Positions 9,057 to 17,721 are shown, counted from the stretch's first letter. The stretch is DNA of 64,000 bases from Micromonospora sp. M71_S20 (GCF_003664255.1 NZ_RCCV01000001.1:3844001-3908000); one strand, 5' to 3'. Notes: generated from the sequence alone by a model not told the origin. Made by a program: numbers and translations.

Positions 9057-9746
9057 TTAGGAGCAGCGGCACAAACCCAACGACCCCACGACCACTCCGC
9101 ACGCCGGGCAGGCGTCCGGGCGAGTCCGTGGGCTGGGCAGCGGCCGGGTGGGTATCGACGGAGTGAGGCTTGCGGGGCGAGGCGGTGCAGCGAGTGCGGC
9201 GCGCACTTCGTCCTCGGTCACGGCAGGCCAGCCCGACTTCCGGAGCTTCTGCGTCACCCTACGAATGCTCAGCCTTGGGTGCTTGCCCTGAGCCGCCTTC
9301 GCGGCGTCCGCGAGGCGCTGTGACCTCAGCGGGTTCTTCTTGGCCGGGGCGGGACGCCGCTGTGGCTGTCGACGATTCAAGCCTTGCAGCACCTGCCCGA
9401 CCTGCTCTGCGGTGACATCCGGCCAACCCGAGCTCCGCAGATGGCGGGCCAAGGTGCTGTCCTTCGCACCCGGCATCGTGCTCAACAGCTTGCGCGCGGC
9501 TGTGGCAAGGGAGGCCACGGGATGGCCGGCCACCTTGCCAAGTCGGGACTTGCAGGGCATGCACTGACAGGAGGTTCCCGGACGGTGCGGCGCTCCGCCC
9601 GTCCCGGACCGCCGCGCTTCGCCTCCGGCACCGCCTGGCGAGTGCGCAGGCGACGCGGTTCCCAGGTCGTCGAGCCAGGAGTCGGGTGTGCGATCCGGGA
9701 TATCGTCGTTTTCCCAATCGCGGCCGGGATCCGATGAGCCTCGCAT
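9057..9746 (-). CDS. Hypothetical protein with two tandem helical repeats and a C-terminal zinc ribbon-like end
   Basis: The 229-residue protein begins acidic and disordered. It then has CQCMPC near residue 60 and two copies of a 40-residue unit: one around residues 80-122 containing RHLRSSGWPDVTAEQVGQVL, the other around 146-187 containing QKLRKSGWPAVTEDEVRAAL. The last 20 residues carry CPAC and CRC, a pattern able to bind zinc. The repeats look like small helical DNA-binding modules, and the zinc end supports a nucleic-acid role, but no family is recognised. It is upstream of the nuclease-like gene on the same strand. The start has no clear ribosome site, and the frame stays open about 150 bp further upstream without another start codon. 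Confidence 0.55.
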   Translation of the reverse strand: MRGSSDPGRDWENDDIPDRTPDSWLDDLGTASPAHSPGGAGGEARRSGTGGAPHRPGTSCQCMPCKSRLGKVAGHPVASLATAARKLLSTMPGAKDSTLARHLRSSGWPDVTAEQVGQVLQGLNRRQPQRRPAPAKKNPLRSQRLADAAKAAQGKHPRLSIRRVTQKLRKSGWPAVTEDEVRAALAAPPRPASLTPSIPTRPLPSPRTRPDACPACGVVVGSLGLCRCS

Positions 9747-10094
9747 CTCCGCGTCGGCGTACCAATCGCCGATCGTCCCTCTGCTGATGATGTCACCCTC
9801 CGAGGCGTCGCGGTCGAATAGGTCTGGAGGAGGAGGGGCACCGAGTGCCCAGTCTTGATCGTCGCCATCACAGGGTGGCGCCGCAAGGGTTGATCAGGGC
9901 GCTGTACCCCGACCGGAAGGAGGAGTTGGGCCCGTCGTGCCGATTCCTCCGTCGACGGTGGATAGCTGCCTGTCGGGAAGCCGACAGGCGAGCAGATGGT
10001 GTGGCGGCGCTTTGGGCCTTTCGTAGGTTGCTCCGTCCGTTGTTGATCTGGTTGTCTTTCCAGCTCAGGCGCCAAAGTAGACGGGGGACCGGGT
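9747..10094. other. 348-bp divergent intergenic region with a DUF5753-like scrap
   Basis: No complete gene was found. Positions about 9896-9930 closely copy 7173-7207 of the DUF5753 gene, encoding ALYPDRKEEL against ALYLDRKEEL, so a fragment of another DUF5753 gene appears to survive here. The promoter of the rightward GmrSD-like gene should lie in the last 100 bp. A GGGGGA ribosome site precedes its GTG. Confidence 0.5.
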
Positions 10095-12629
10095 GTGGTT
10101 GCGGCACGCGAGACGACGCTGCAGGAGTTGCTGGAGGGCGCGAAGCAGTACCAGGTGCCGCTCTACCAGCGCACATACTCGTGGACGACGTTGCAGTTGC
10201 AGCGCCTCTGGGACGACATCCTGAAGCTGGCCGACGACCGGACCCATGACCCGAAAACGACACACTTCATCGGCTCCCTCGTGCTGGCCCCAAGCCCCAA
10301 CAATGGGCCGACCGGCGTGGCCGAGTATCTGGTGGTGGACGGGCAGCAGCGCCTCACCACCCTGACCATCCTGCTCTGCGCCATCCGCGACCACCGCGCG
10401 CAGCACGAGGGCCCTGTGCATCGCGAGCGGCTCAACCAGCAGTACCTGGTCAACCCGTGGAAGTCGGAGCCGCAGCGGTTGAAGCTGGTCCCCACGCAGG
10501 CCGACCGGGACGCCTACCTAGCATGCCTGGACTCCACCCCGCAGGCCGGGGGCGCCGACCCGGTGGGCGCGGCGTACCGGTTCTTCGTCGCGCAGTTGGC
10601 CGCCGCCGACGATCCGCTCGACATCGAACGCATCGAGAACGCCGTCATCTCCGGCCTGGCCCTGGTGTCGGTCACCGCCCAGGCCGGCGACAACGTGTAC
10701 CGGATCTTCGAGTCGCTCAACAACACCGGCCTCCGCCTCACCCAGGCCGACCTGCTGCGCAACTACCTGTTCATGCGGCTGCCCACCCGGGGCGAGGCCG
10801 TCTACTCGTCCCTGTGGCTGCCGCTGCAGAAGCAGTTGTCGTCGGACGAGCTGGTCCTGCTCTTCTGGCTCGACCTGGTCCACCGTGACCCGCGGGTCAA
10901 GCAGACCGACGTCTACTCGGTACAGCAGGCCCGGCTGAACCGGCTGCGGTCGGAGGAGGAGATCGAGGTGGAGGTGCAGCGGTTCAGCCGCCTCGGCGCG
11001 CTGCTCCGGGTCATCCTCCACCCCGGCGAGGAGCAGGACCCGGGCGTACGGCGGCGACTGGAGCGACTGAGCGCTTGGGGCACGACCACCGTCTACCCCC
11101 TGCTGCTGCATCTGCTCGACCGCCGCCAGCAGGGCACCGCAACCTCGGAGCAGATCGCCGCAGCGATGCTGTACGTGGAGAGCTTCTTCGTCCGACGCCT
11201 GCTGACCGGTCGTCCCACCAACAACCTCAATCGAATCCTGCTCGCCGTGGTCACCGAAATGGGCCAGGACTTGCCGGTGGACGAGGCGGTACGGACCTAC
11301 CTTTCGACGGGGCGTAAGTACTTCTCAAACGACGCCAGCGTGCGGGGTGCAGTCCGCTCCATCCCGTTCTACCTCAACGGCCGCGCACACCAACGCAAGC
11401 TGATCCTCCAGTGGCTGGAGGAGTCGTACGGCAGCAAGGAGCCCGTCGCGCTGGACAAGGCGACCATCGAGCACGTGCTGCCGCAGACCCCCACGACGGA
11501 GTGGCGGCAGATGCTCGCCGCCGACCTCGGACCGGAGGAGAATTTCCGCGAGGCGCACGAGGCCCTGGTCCACACGCTGGGGAACCTGACCCTCAGCGGC
11601 TACAACTCGGAGCTGGGCAACGACGGCTTCCCGGTAAAGCGCGTCAAGTTGAAGCAGAGCGGGATCGTGCTCAACCAGAAAATCGCCGCGCATGGCCGGT
11701 GGGGGCGCCCCGAGATCCACGCCCGCGCCGACGCCCTCGCGGAGCGCATCATCTCCATCTGGCCGGGCCCGACGGAGCAGGCGGCTGAGCAGTCGGAAGA
11801 GCCGTGGGAGGTGATGACCAAGGCTCTCGCCGAGCTGCCGGCCGGCTCGTGGACCACGTACGGCGACCTCGCCGCGCTGATCGGTAGCCACCCGGTGCCG
11901 GTCGGGGCTCGCCTCGCGACCCACCCGGCTCCGAACGCCCACCGCGTGTTGCAGGTCGAGGGCACCGTCTCGCCGAACTTCCGTTGGCTCGACCCGAACC
12001 GCACGGACGACCCACGGGACATCCTGCGCGCCGAGGGCGTGGAGTTCGACCAGTACGGCCGCGCCGATCAGGCGCAGCGCATCGGCACCGAGGAGCTGGC
12101 GCAGCTCGCCGGCCTCACGCCGGAGGACCTGCCCGAGCAGCTGCCTGGGCCGCGCTCCGGCGACGACCGTACCTACAGCGAGCGGTTCATCGAACAGGTG
12201 ACCGCTCTGCAGGGTTCGGCCGTCGCCACCGCCACGCTCGTCGTACTGGAAGTCTGGGTCTCGATGGGCGGCACCCTGCTCTACGGCACCGGCGGGGAAA
12301 CCTCTTGCTTCCTCATGGCACGCGGCAAGGAGCACGAGCTGGGCAACATCTGGCCGGCGGCGATCTATCCGAGCGGCAAGTTCGAGGTCGTGTTCCAGCA
12401 CCTGAGCGTGCGCCCGCCGTTCGACGACGTCACCCTGCGCGAGGAGCTGCGCCAGCGCTTTAACCAGCTGCCGGGCGTCGACATCGCCGCCGCCAAGATC
12501 GCCCTACGTCCAGGCTTCCCCTTGGCGGTCCTCGCGGACGCCGACGCCCGCGAGGCGCTGCTCGACCATCTCCACTGGTTCTACCAGGTGGCCCAAATGG
12601 CTTCTTCGGACAACCTGGCGACCGCCTAG
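10095..12629 (+). CDS. GmrSD-like DUF262/DUF1524 type IV restriction protein fused to an alkyltransferase-like domain
   Basis: 844 residues. The N-terminal DUF262 (GmrS) NTPase domain shows QVPLYQRTYSW and VVDGQQRLTTL. The DUF1524 (GmrD) HNH nuclease domain shows IEHVLPQ and, 50 residues on, LGNLTLSGYNSELGN. This single-chain arrangement is typical of type IV enzymes that cut glycosylated-hydroxymethylcytosine DNA. After about residue 570 comes an alkyltransferase-like module: AGSWTTYGDLAALIG, then NAHRVLQVEG and RAEGVEF. The PCHR active-site cysteine of true MGMT is replaced by NAHR, so it should bind and flip modified bases rather than repair them. The last 180 residues are an unrecognised domain (GTGGETSCFLMARG, NIWPAAIYPSGKFEVVF). 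The GTG start has a GGGGGA site. It heads a rightward cluster with the next helicase. Confidence 0.85.
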   Translation: MVAARETTLQELLEGAKQYQVPLYQRTYSWTTLQLQRLWDDILKLADDRTHDPKTTHFIGSLVLAPSPNNGPTGVAEYLVVDGQQRLTTLTILLCAIRDHRAQHEGPVHRERLNQQYLVNPWKSEPQRLKLVPTQADRDAYLACLDSTPQAGGADPVGAAYRFFVAQLAAADDPLDIERIENAVISGLALVSVTAQAGDNVYRIFESLNNTGLRLTQADLLRNYLFMRLPTRGEAVYSSLWLPLQKQLSSDELVLLFWLDLVHRDPRVKQTDVYSVQQARLNRLRSEEEIEVEVQRFSRLGALLRVILHPGEEQDPGVRRRLERLSAWGTTTVYPLLLHLLDRRQQGTATSEQIAAAMLYVESFFVRRLLTGRPTNNLNRILLAVVTEMGQDLPVDEAVRTYLSTGRKYFSNDASVRGAVRSIPFYLNGRAHQRKLILQWLEESYGSKEPVALDKATIEHVLPQTPTTEWRQMLAADLGPEENFREAHEALVHTLGNLTLSGYNSELGNDGFPVKRVKLKQSGIVLNQKIAAHGRWGRPEIHARADALAERIISIWPGPTEQAAEQSEEPWEVMTKALAELPAGSWTTYGDLAALIGSHPVPVGARLATHPAPNAHRVLQVEGTVSPNFRWLDPNRTDDPRDILRAEGVEFDQYGRADQAQRIGTEELAQLAGLTPEDLPEQLPGPRSGDDRTYSERFIEQVTALQGSAVATATLVVLEVWVSMGGTLLYGTGGETSCFLMARGKEHELGNIWPAAIYPSGKFEVVFQHLSVRPPFDDVTLREELRQRFNQLPGVDIAAAKIALRPGFPLAVLADADAREALLDHLHWFYQVAQMASSDNLATA

Positions 12630-12699
12630 CCGCGACGCAAGGTGCTTGGCAGATCGCCGGCGAGGTCGGCACAGTCTTGGGGTAGACAGGGAGAGGTAG

Positions 12700-14283
12700 A
12701 TGCAGCCGGGACCCTTGTGGGTGCCACTATGGCAGTTGCTGGCGGCGATGCCAGGTCAGAACAAGCGGCAACTGCTCGCCGGGCTGCAGCGCATGGGTCT
12801 GCACGGGCTTACCACGACCGACGTCAACCGGACGTTGTACGCCAACACAACGACCTTCGATCATGACGGCGCCACACCGCCGCGTTGGCGACTCACTGCA
12901 GCCGCATCATGGCACGGGGGAGCGGTTCCTGCCGCTGTGCCGCCGACGCTGCCCCGGTGTTACGTCGGCAAGGAGCCGCGAGCCTGGCAGATTGAGGCGT
13001 TGGCCGCATGGCGAGCTCACAAACGGCAAGGCGTGGTGGAGGCAGTCACCGGGACGGGGAAGACAACCGTCGGTGTGCTGGCCGCTGCGGCCGCGGTGGA
13101 TGCGGGCGAGAGGGTGTTGGTGCTCGTGCCCAGTCGTGAGCTGCTCGACCAGTGGTATGACGTGTTGCAACGTGATCTTCACGGTGTTCTCGTGGGTCGA
13201 CACGGGGACGGCCACGAGGACACGCTCGAAGACCATTCCATCGTGGGCGCCATCGTGAACTCTGCTGCCAGATATCAGATGCTGCCGCTCGGCATACCGG
13301 GCCTGCTGATTGCCGACGAGGTGCATCGCTATGGGACACCCTTCTTCGCGCGTGCTCTCGAGCCGCACTTCGATGGCCGGCTCGGGCTGACCGCGACGTA
13401 CGAGCGTTCTGATGATGGCTTGATCGACCACCTGGAACCCTTCTTCGGCGGCGTGGTAGCCGACTGCAGCTACGACCGCGGGCTGGCCGACGAGATCTTG
13501 GCGCCCTTCCGTGTCGCCTTCGTGGGAGTCGACTTCACTCCAGACGAACAGAAGGCCCACGACGAGTACGACGACCGCGTGAGAAGTCTCCGGCGCCGCC
13601 TGATCGTCGACCACGGCTGTCCGACGGAACCGTTCGGTGAGTTCATGGCGATGGTCAACCACATTAGCGCTGGCGGTGAAGGGGACTCGCGTGCGGCCTG
13701 GGACGCCCGCAAGTACCTGAACGCTTTCAACAAACGGCGTGAGGTCCTGGCCGAGAGCCGGAACAAGCAGGAAGCGCTTGCCTTCTTGGCGCCGGTCTTG
13801 GCCACCGCGGACCGGGGACTTGTGTTCGGCCAAACCATGCGGGGTGCGGAACACGCGGCGGCGGCGCTGCGGGCCAGCGGTGTGCAGGCGATGGAGATCA
13901 CCAGCGGTATGAACGCCCTGAAACGCAAGCAGCGGTTGGCGGCGTTCAAGGACGGGCAGGCAAAGGTGCTGGCCGCGCCTCGACTCTTGGACGAAGGGGT
14001 CGACGTCCCACAGGCGGATGTCGGTGTCATCGTTGCGGGAAGCCGAAGCAAGCTTCAGATGATTCAGCGCATGGGCCGCGTAATCCGCCCGAAAGCCGAC
14101 CGGCGCCCGGCGACATTCATCATTCTGTACGTCAGAGGCACAGCGGAGGATCCCGACACCGGCGCACACGAAGGCTTTCTCGATCAGATCATCGATGTGG
14201 CCCAGGAGATCGAACGGTTTGACCACTTAACGTCTGGCAGGGACCTGCTCGCCTGGCACCTTTCGGGCAGGCTGCCGAAGTGA
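12700..14283 (+). CDS. SF2 DEAD/DEAH-type helicase
   Basis: The 527-residue helicase has an N-terminal 60-residue winged-helix-like part, then core motifs in order: Q-like region (EPRAWQIEALAAW), Walker A (AVTGTGKTTVGV, near residue 110), motif II (LIADEVHR, near 205), motif III (LTATY), and in the second RecA lobe GLVFGQT, LLDEGVDVP and motif VI (QMIQRMGRVIRPK). It resembles the compact XPB/RadD-like and type III restriction-associated helicases. It follows the GmrSD-like gene by 70 bp on the same strand. The next downstream reading frame is only the first 23 codons of a RelE-UvrD helicase, so its former partner seems to have been cut away. Confidence 0.88.
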   Translation: MQPGPLWVPLWQLLAAMPGQNKRQLLAGLQRMGLHGLTTTDVNRTLYANTTTFDHDGATPPRWRLTAAASWHGGAVPAAVPPTLPRCYVGKEPRAWQIEALAAWRAHKRQGVVEAVTGTGKTTVGVLAAAAAVDAGERVLVLVPSRELLDQWYDVLQRDLHGVLVGRHGDGHEDTLEDHSIVGAIVNSAARYQMLPLGIPGLLIADEVHRYGTPFFARALEPHFDGRLGLTATYERSDDGLIDHLEPFFGGVVADCSYDRGLADEILAPFRVAFVGVDFTPDEQKAHDEYDDRVRSLRRRLIVDHGCPTEPFGEFMAMVNHISAGGEGDSRAAWDARKYLNAFNKRREVLAESRNKQEALAFLAPVLATADRGLVFGQTMRGAEHAAAALRASGVQAMEITSGMNALKRKQRLAAFKDGQAKVLAAPRLLDEGVDVPQADVGVIVAGSRSKLQMIQRMGRVIRPKADRRPATFIILYVRGTAEDPDTGAHEGFLDQIIDVAQEIERFDHLTSGRDLLAWHLSGRLPK

Positions 14284-14387
14284 CGTGCAGGCCCTCGCCC
14301 TCTGGACCCTGGATGCCGCAACGGCCGGACGGATGCGACCGGTATTGTCCTCCCTGCCCCTTGAAATGTGACGCTGAGATCCCCGCC

Positions 14388-14457
14388 GTGCCGCAGCCCG
14401 CCTTCATTTACAGCTTCTGGCAGAGCTACGACGTCCTGAAAAAGCCGGTCAAGGCCC
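14388..14457 (+). pseudogene. Beheaded start of a RelE-UvrD-type helicase gene
   Basis: From the GTG at 14388 the translation VPQPAFIYSFWQSYDVLKKP continues to VKA and matches the start of the intact gene at 19416 (VPQLALANSFWQSYDILEKP, VKA) at 17 of 23 residues, with about 85% DNA identity over 70 bp. Homology stops abruptly after position 14457. This is a truncated relative, not just a repeat, because the start codon and first domain boundary are kept. It sits 104 bp after the SF2 helicase, suggesting that a full RelE-UvrD gene once followed it. Confidence 0.75.
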
Positions 14458-15124
14458 GTCGTGGGAAGCGTTTGGCGATCGTTTCGCGGTCTGTCCGCAC
14501 CGGTGGCGTACTCGCGCTTGGGGCGGCCCTCTCACCTGGTTGTTACGTCGGGAGAGCGTCGCAGGTGCAGCCGGCGGGCGGGACACGAGCGCGAGCAGCG
14601 AAGCCATGAGCTCAGCCATCGGATCGTGCATCCACGCGGTCCTACCGGGAGCGTGACGTTCGCTGCCGCTGCCGCCGGTCGGCTCTGGCGTCTCGCCGGT
14701 CGTCCAGCTCACAACGCGCTCCATCCCGCTGTGCGTGCGAACTCCTCTGCCCATCGCCGCACTCGATCCGCCGGGGCGGCACGTCGATCCGGGTTGCTCG
14801 AGCAATCGCACACTCCGTGATCCCAAGACGAAACACTGCGTCATCTGCTCGCGCAACACCTAATCCTTCCAGGAAAAAAGTCGATGCGTGTCGGGAAGAT
14901 CGCGGCATCAAACATCGCGCATCCACTCCGGACTGTCCCAGGATGACCGCAGCGCGGCGGCCGGGCCATCTTCCGAAACCGGCCGCCGCGCTTCTGACGA
15001 GAACCTCGCTGAGCAGCCCGGATGCCGTACCACTGAGCGAAGCTGCGGTGTTCGGGCGGGCGGGTCCGCCTGTGCGGGAAGGGTGGGCGGATTCACCCAT
15101 CCACGACCAGGAAGGCAGGTAGCG
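14458..15124. other. 667-bp region without a supportable gene
   Basis: Short frames exist on both strands but none has a ribosome site, a recognised domain or a plausible composition. The region starts at the break point of the truncated RelE-UvrD copy and ends at the ribosome site (AAGGCAGG) of the DivIVA-domain gene. It may be decayed coding sequence. Confidence 0.5.
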
Positions 15125-15427
15125 ATGAGCGTCCGTAACCAAAGGCCGTTCCCGGAGGGCGGCGGGACGACGTACCGCTCCCGCGCGTACCCCCATCTGC
15201 TGCCGTGGCAGGTGCGCGAGCGGCGCTTCCCACTCGCCCGGCTCGGACGCCGCGGCCTGCACCCCGACGAGGTGTACGCCTTCCTCGACCGGGTCGCCGT
15301 CGACATGGCCGCCGTCTACGACGCGCTCGCGCAGAGCCGGCGGGAGACTCTGCGGATCAAGGATGCGCTGCGCCGGTGGCAGTCCGAGCAGGCCGAGGGC
15401 GGTCGCCGGTTAGCGGACGCTATGTGA
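15125..15427 (+). CDS. Short DivIVA-domain protein
   Basis: The 100-residue protein contains the DivIVA N-terminal pattern (RRGLHPDEVYAFLDRVAVDM) followed by a short coiled coil (YDALAQSRRETLRIKDALRRW) and little else. It lacks the long coiled coil of full polar-growth DivIVA/Wag31, and such mini-DivIVA proteins are common in Micromonosporaceae with unknown roles. The start at 15125 is chosen because an AAGGCAGG site precedes it and because the DivIVA domain begins about 35 residues in. It has no obvious operon partners. Confidence 0.8.
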   Translation: MSVRNQRPFPEGGGTTYRSRAYPHLLPWQVRERRFPLARLGRRGLHPDEVYAFLDRVAVDMAAVYDALAQSRRETLRIKDALRRWQSEQAEGGRRLADAM

Positions 15428-15904
15428 TCCACCTGCCTGTCGTCGCCGCCGACCTGCCGGCTGGCCGGTCCACGCCACCGAGCATCGCTTCAGATGCGCC
15501 CGCAGCTCGCCGGCCCGGCGACCCAGCAGCTACGCCACTCGGGCGACGGCCGTCTTTTAAGCCTCCGGCGTGACCTGGCGGGCGGCCCACCTCTGCGCGC
15601 CGCCGATCGGGTCATTCGGGGACTCGCGGTGGCCCGCAGCACGCAATGCGGCTGCATATCGTCGGATATCCGACGGCGGCGCAGCGCCTTGGTGACGTAG
15701 GCGGAAACCTGGCGGGCGGGAGTGGCCAGATGCTTGGCAGCACCTGGTACTCCGCCATATGGGTGATCTTAAGGGGCGCTCCTATGTCAACCGGATCAAG
15801 GCGGACAGCCTACGATTTTTGCCGGCCCCTGCGAGTCGGTGCATAGCGGGCAACCACTGCTAGGGTGTGAGCCGCGAAACAACGATTGAGTGTCGAGGTG
15901 GGTC
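15428..15904. other. 477-bp intergenic region with promoter for the coiled-coil pair
   Basis: No gene is supported. A TAGGGT hexamer at 15861-15866, a common actinobacterial -10 form, lies about 40 bp upstream of the 15905 start codon, and a GAGGTG ribosome site sits just before that codon. The remainder shows no clear structure. Confidence 0.45.
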
Positions 15905-16903
15905 ATGCCGTTTCCTGTGGTTCTCGTGGCCGTTGCCGCGGGAACAGCGGTCGCCAACTTTGTGGGTAACAAGCTTATCGAGAATCAGGCGAAGAAGAAG
16001 GTGGAAGACCTGCAGGCCCACCACGATGATGAGTACGCGAAGCACCGAGCCGCCGCTGACTCCACCTCTGCAAAGTTGAGAACGCTGGGTGAGCATCAGA
16101 AGTCCGCCCTCGACACTGTGATGCCCCGGATCAAAGCCTTTGCAGAACGGAACGAGCGCCAGTTGCGGATGCGTGAACGCCAAATCATCGAGGAGGGAGA
16201 GACTCCCGAAAAACGGGAGATTGGCGCATTGCCCGACGTCTCGGGTCCTGGCGAAATAGCGGCCGCGATGAACGGTGTTGTGTCGGCCGCCGCCGGAGGT
16301 GGCCTTAGTGGTGCCGCCTACGCGACCGTGGCGAAGGTAGCCACGGCATCTACTGGAACTGCGATCAAAACTCTGAGCGGCGTGGCAGCAAAAAACGCAA
16401 CCCTCGCGGCGATTGGAGGCGGCGCCAAGGCTGCGGGAGGCGGGGGTATCGCAGCAGGCGTACTCCGGCTGAACATCATCACCGCGGTTCCGGCGGTCGC
16501 GCTCAGCGTAGGCTTGATGATCAAGTCGAAGTCTGACGCTGACAAGGCAGTCGCCAAGTACGATGCAGACGTCAAGGAAGCGGTCGCCAAATACAACCAC
16601 CGCAACGAGCTGTTTCGCGGCATAGACGAGCGGGTCGGCGAGATCGAGGAAGTCTTGGCGGGGCTCGTGAGTTGCGCAGGCGAAACGATCGACCGCTTGG
16701 AACAGGCTGAGCGCGAGCCCGGCGGATTTGACCTCCACAATGATGACCATGCACATCGCCTTCAAGCGGCGCTCCTCGTCGTGAAGGGTGTCGGCGAAGT
16801 CGGCGCAACGCCCGTCGTGAATCCTGATTTGACGCTCGACCCCAATGGCGAATTTCTGATGGTCAAGTACCGCAACTACAACCCGGAGAACCCCAATGGC
16901 TAA
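15905..16903 (+). CDS. Coiled-coil membrane protein with glycine/alanine-rich hairpin (unrecognised)
   Basis: 332 residues. It opens with a hydrophobic anchor (FPVVLVAVAAGTAVANFVGN), then a charged coiled coil (about residues 25-100), then a long small-residue segment rich in Gly, Ala and Ser (about 115-180), a second hydrophobic stretch (IITAVPAVALSVGLMI, near 190) and another coiled coil. Coiled coils on both sides of a hydrophobic, glycine-rich hairpin recall alpha-pore-forming toxins and membrane-remodelling proteins, but no family could be assigned. The start at 15905 follows GAGGTG; the longer GTG at 15890 lacks a site. It overlaps the next gene by 8 bp (ATGGCTAA). The lower GC content and more AT-rich codons than in the neighbours suggest recent transfer. 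Confidence 0.7.
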   Translation: MPFPVVLVAVAAGTAVANFVGNKLIENQAKKKVEDLQAHHDDEYAKHRAAADSTSAKLRTLGEHQKSALDTVMPRIKAFAERNERQLRMRERQIIEEGETPEKREIGALPDVSGPGEIAAAMNGVVSAAAGGGLSGAAYATVAKVATASTGTAIKTLSGVAAKNATLAAIGGGAKAAGGGGIAAGVLRLNIITAVPAVALSVGLMIKSKSDADKAVAKYDADVKEAVAKYNHRNELFRGIDERVGEIEEVLAGLVSCAGETIDRLEQAEREPGGFDLHNDDHAHRLQAALLVVKGVGEVGATPVVNPDLTLDPNGEFLMVKYRNYNPENPNG

Positions 16904-17297
16904 CACCCGACCAAAAATGGTCTTTGAAGCGGTGGGCCGGATGGCCGCGACAGCAGACGCCGCCCAGTACCTCATGGCGATTGTCGATGTTGCTAAGCGT
17001 ATCGACGCCAACATGACGGAGCGCGCCAGAATCGTAGCTGAACGCGACAAGGAGGTCGCCAGAATCAGCGCCGCGAGTCAAGGGTTGCGGGACTATCTGG
17101 ATCGCGTTTTTGAGGAGCGTCGCGAACTGCATCGAGCCTTCTTCGCGAGGCTTGACAAGGCTATTGAGGACCGCGACGCAGATACCATCCACGCATGCGT
17201 CACCGGAATCGTGGAGGTCGCCAAGAACTCTCCCCTCAACAACATCGTGGAACTGCGCACCGTTTGGGCAGACCCGAACGCAGTGATCGAGATTTAG
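16896..17297 (+). CDS. Small helical partner of the coiled-coil membrane protein (unrecognised)
   Basis: The 133-residue protein is all-helical by composition, with a strongly charged heptad-like centre (TERARIVAERDKEVARIS, RVFEERRELHRAFFARLDK) and no hydrophobic anchor. It ends with VVEVAKNSP-like and WADPNAVIEI segments that may pack as a small domain. The 8-bp overlap with the upstream gene (ATGGCTAA) ties their synthesis together, so they probably form a complex: membrane component plus soluble regulator or second subunit. A binary effector, an effector with its immunity protein, or a housekeeping scaffold are all possible. Confidence 0.7.
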   Translation: MANTRPKMVFEAVGRMAATADAAQYLMAIVDVAKRIDANMTERARIVAERDKEVARISAASQGLRDYLDRVFEERRELHRAFFARLDKAIEDRDADTIHACVTGIVEVAKNSPLNNIVELRTVWADPNAVIEI

Positions 17298-17380
17298 CCT
17301 CGGCTTCGACTAGGCCGTGTCTCGTGGATCTTGAGGCCGCGAAGGTATCGACTCTTCAAGTCTCTGATAGACATCGCTAA

Positions 17381-17394
17381 TCTACACATGTAGA
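17381..17394. promoter_or_regulatory. Inverted repeat upstream of PadR gene, likely autoregulatory operator
   Basis: TCTACACATGTAGA has 6-bp arms (TCTACA/TGTAGA) around a 2-bp centre and ends 9 bp before the ATG of the PadR gene. PadR repressors usually bind short dyads of this size over their own promoter, so this is the probable operator. It also overlaps the ribosome-binding region. Confidence 0.6.
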
Positions 17395-17403
17395 GTAAGG
17401 CCC

Positions 17404-17721
17404 ATGGAACCGCTTGCCCGCATAGGCAGGGCAACCGTTGACGTCCTGGCCGTCCTGCTTGACTCTGAGCAGCCGCGATGGGGGTTGGAGATTATCAAGG
17501 CTACTGGCCGGCCGTCCGGCACGGTCTACCCACTGTTAGACCGCCTAGAGAGAGCCGGATGGGTTACCTCCTCCTGGGATGACCAGGATCGCAAGGGTGC
17601 CCGGCGGCGACTGTACGTACTGACGCGTGACGGGGCGACCGAGGCTCGCCGGATCTGCCAACGCGCCGCTCAGCGGAGCACGCTCCGGATCTCCACCATT
17701 CGGCCGAACCTGGCCCGATGA
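17404..17721 (+). CDS. PadR-family transcriptional repressor
   Basis: The 105-residue protein is a minimal PadR winged helix: GLEIIKATGRPSGTVYPLLD holds the recognition helix, followed by ERAGWVTSSWDDQDRKGARR (wing) and LYVLTRDGATEARR. Short PadR proteins of this subfamily dimerise through a C-terminal helix and typically repress an adjacent membrane-protein or transporter gene. The stop overlaps the next start as ATGA (17718-17721), so the two genes form an operon. The palindrome at 17381 is the likely binding site. Confidence 0.9.
   Translation: MEPLARIGRATVDVLAVLLDSEQPRWGLEIIKATGRPSGTVYPLLDRLERAGWVTSSWDDQDRKGARRRLYVLTRDGATEARRICQRAAQRSTLRISTIRPNLAR

Noticed and set aside
14449..15262. Minus-strand frames between the truncated UvrD copy and DivIVA
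   Set aside because: Low-complexity arginine-rich products with no ribosome site or domain.
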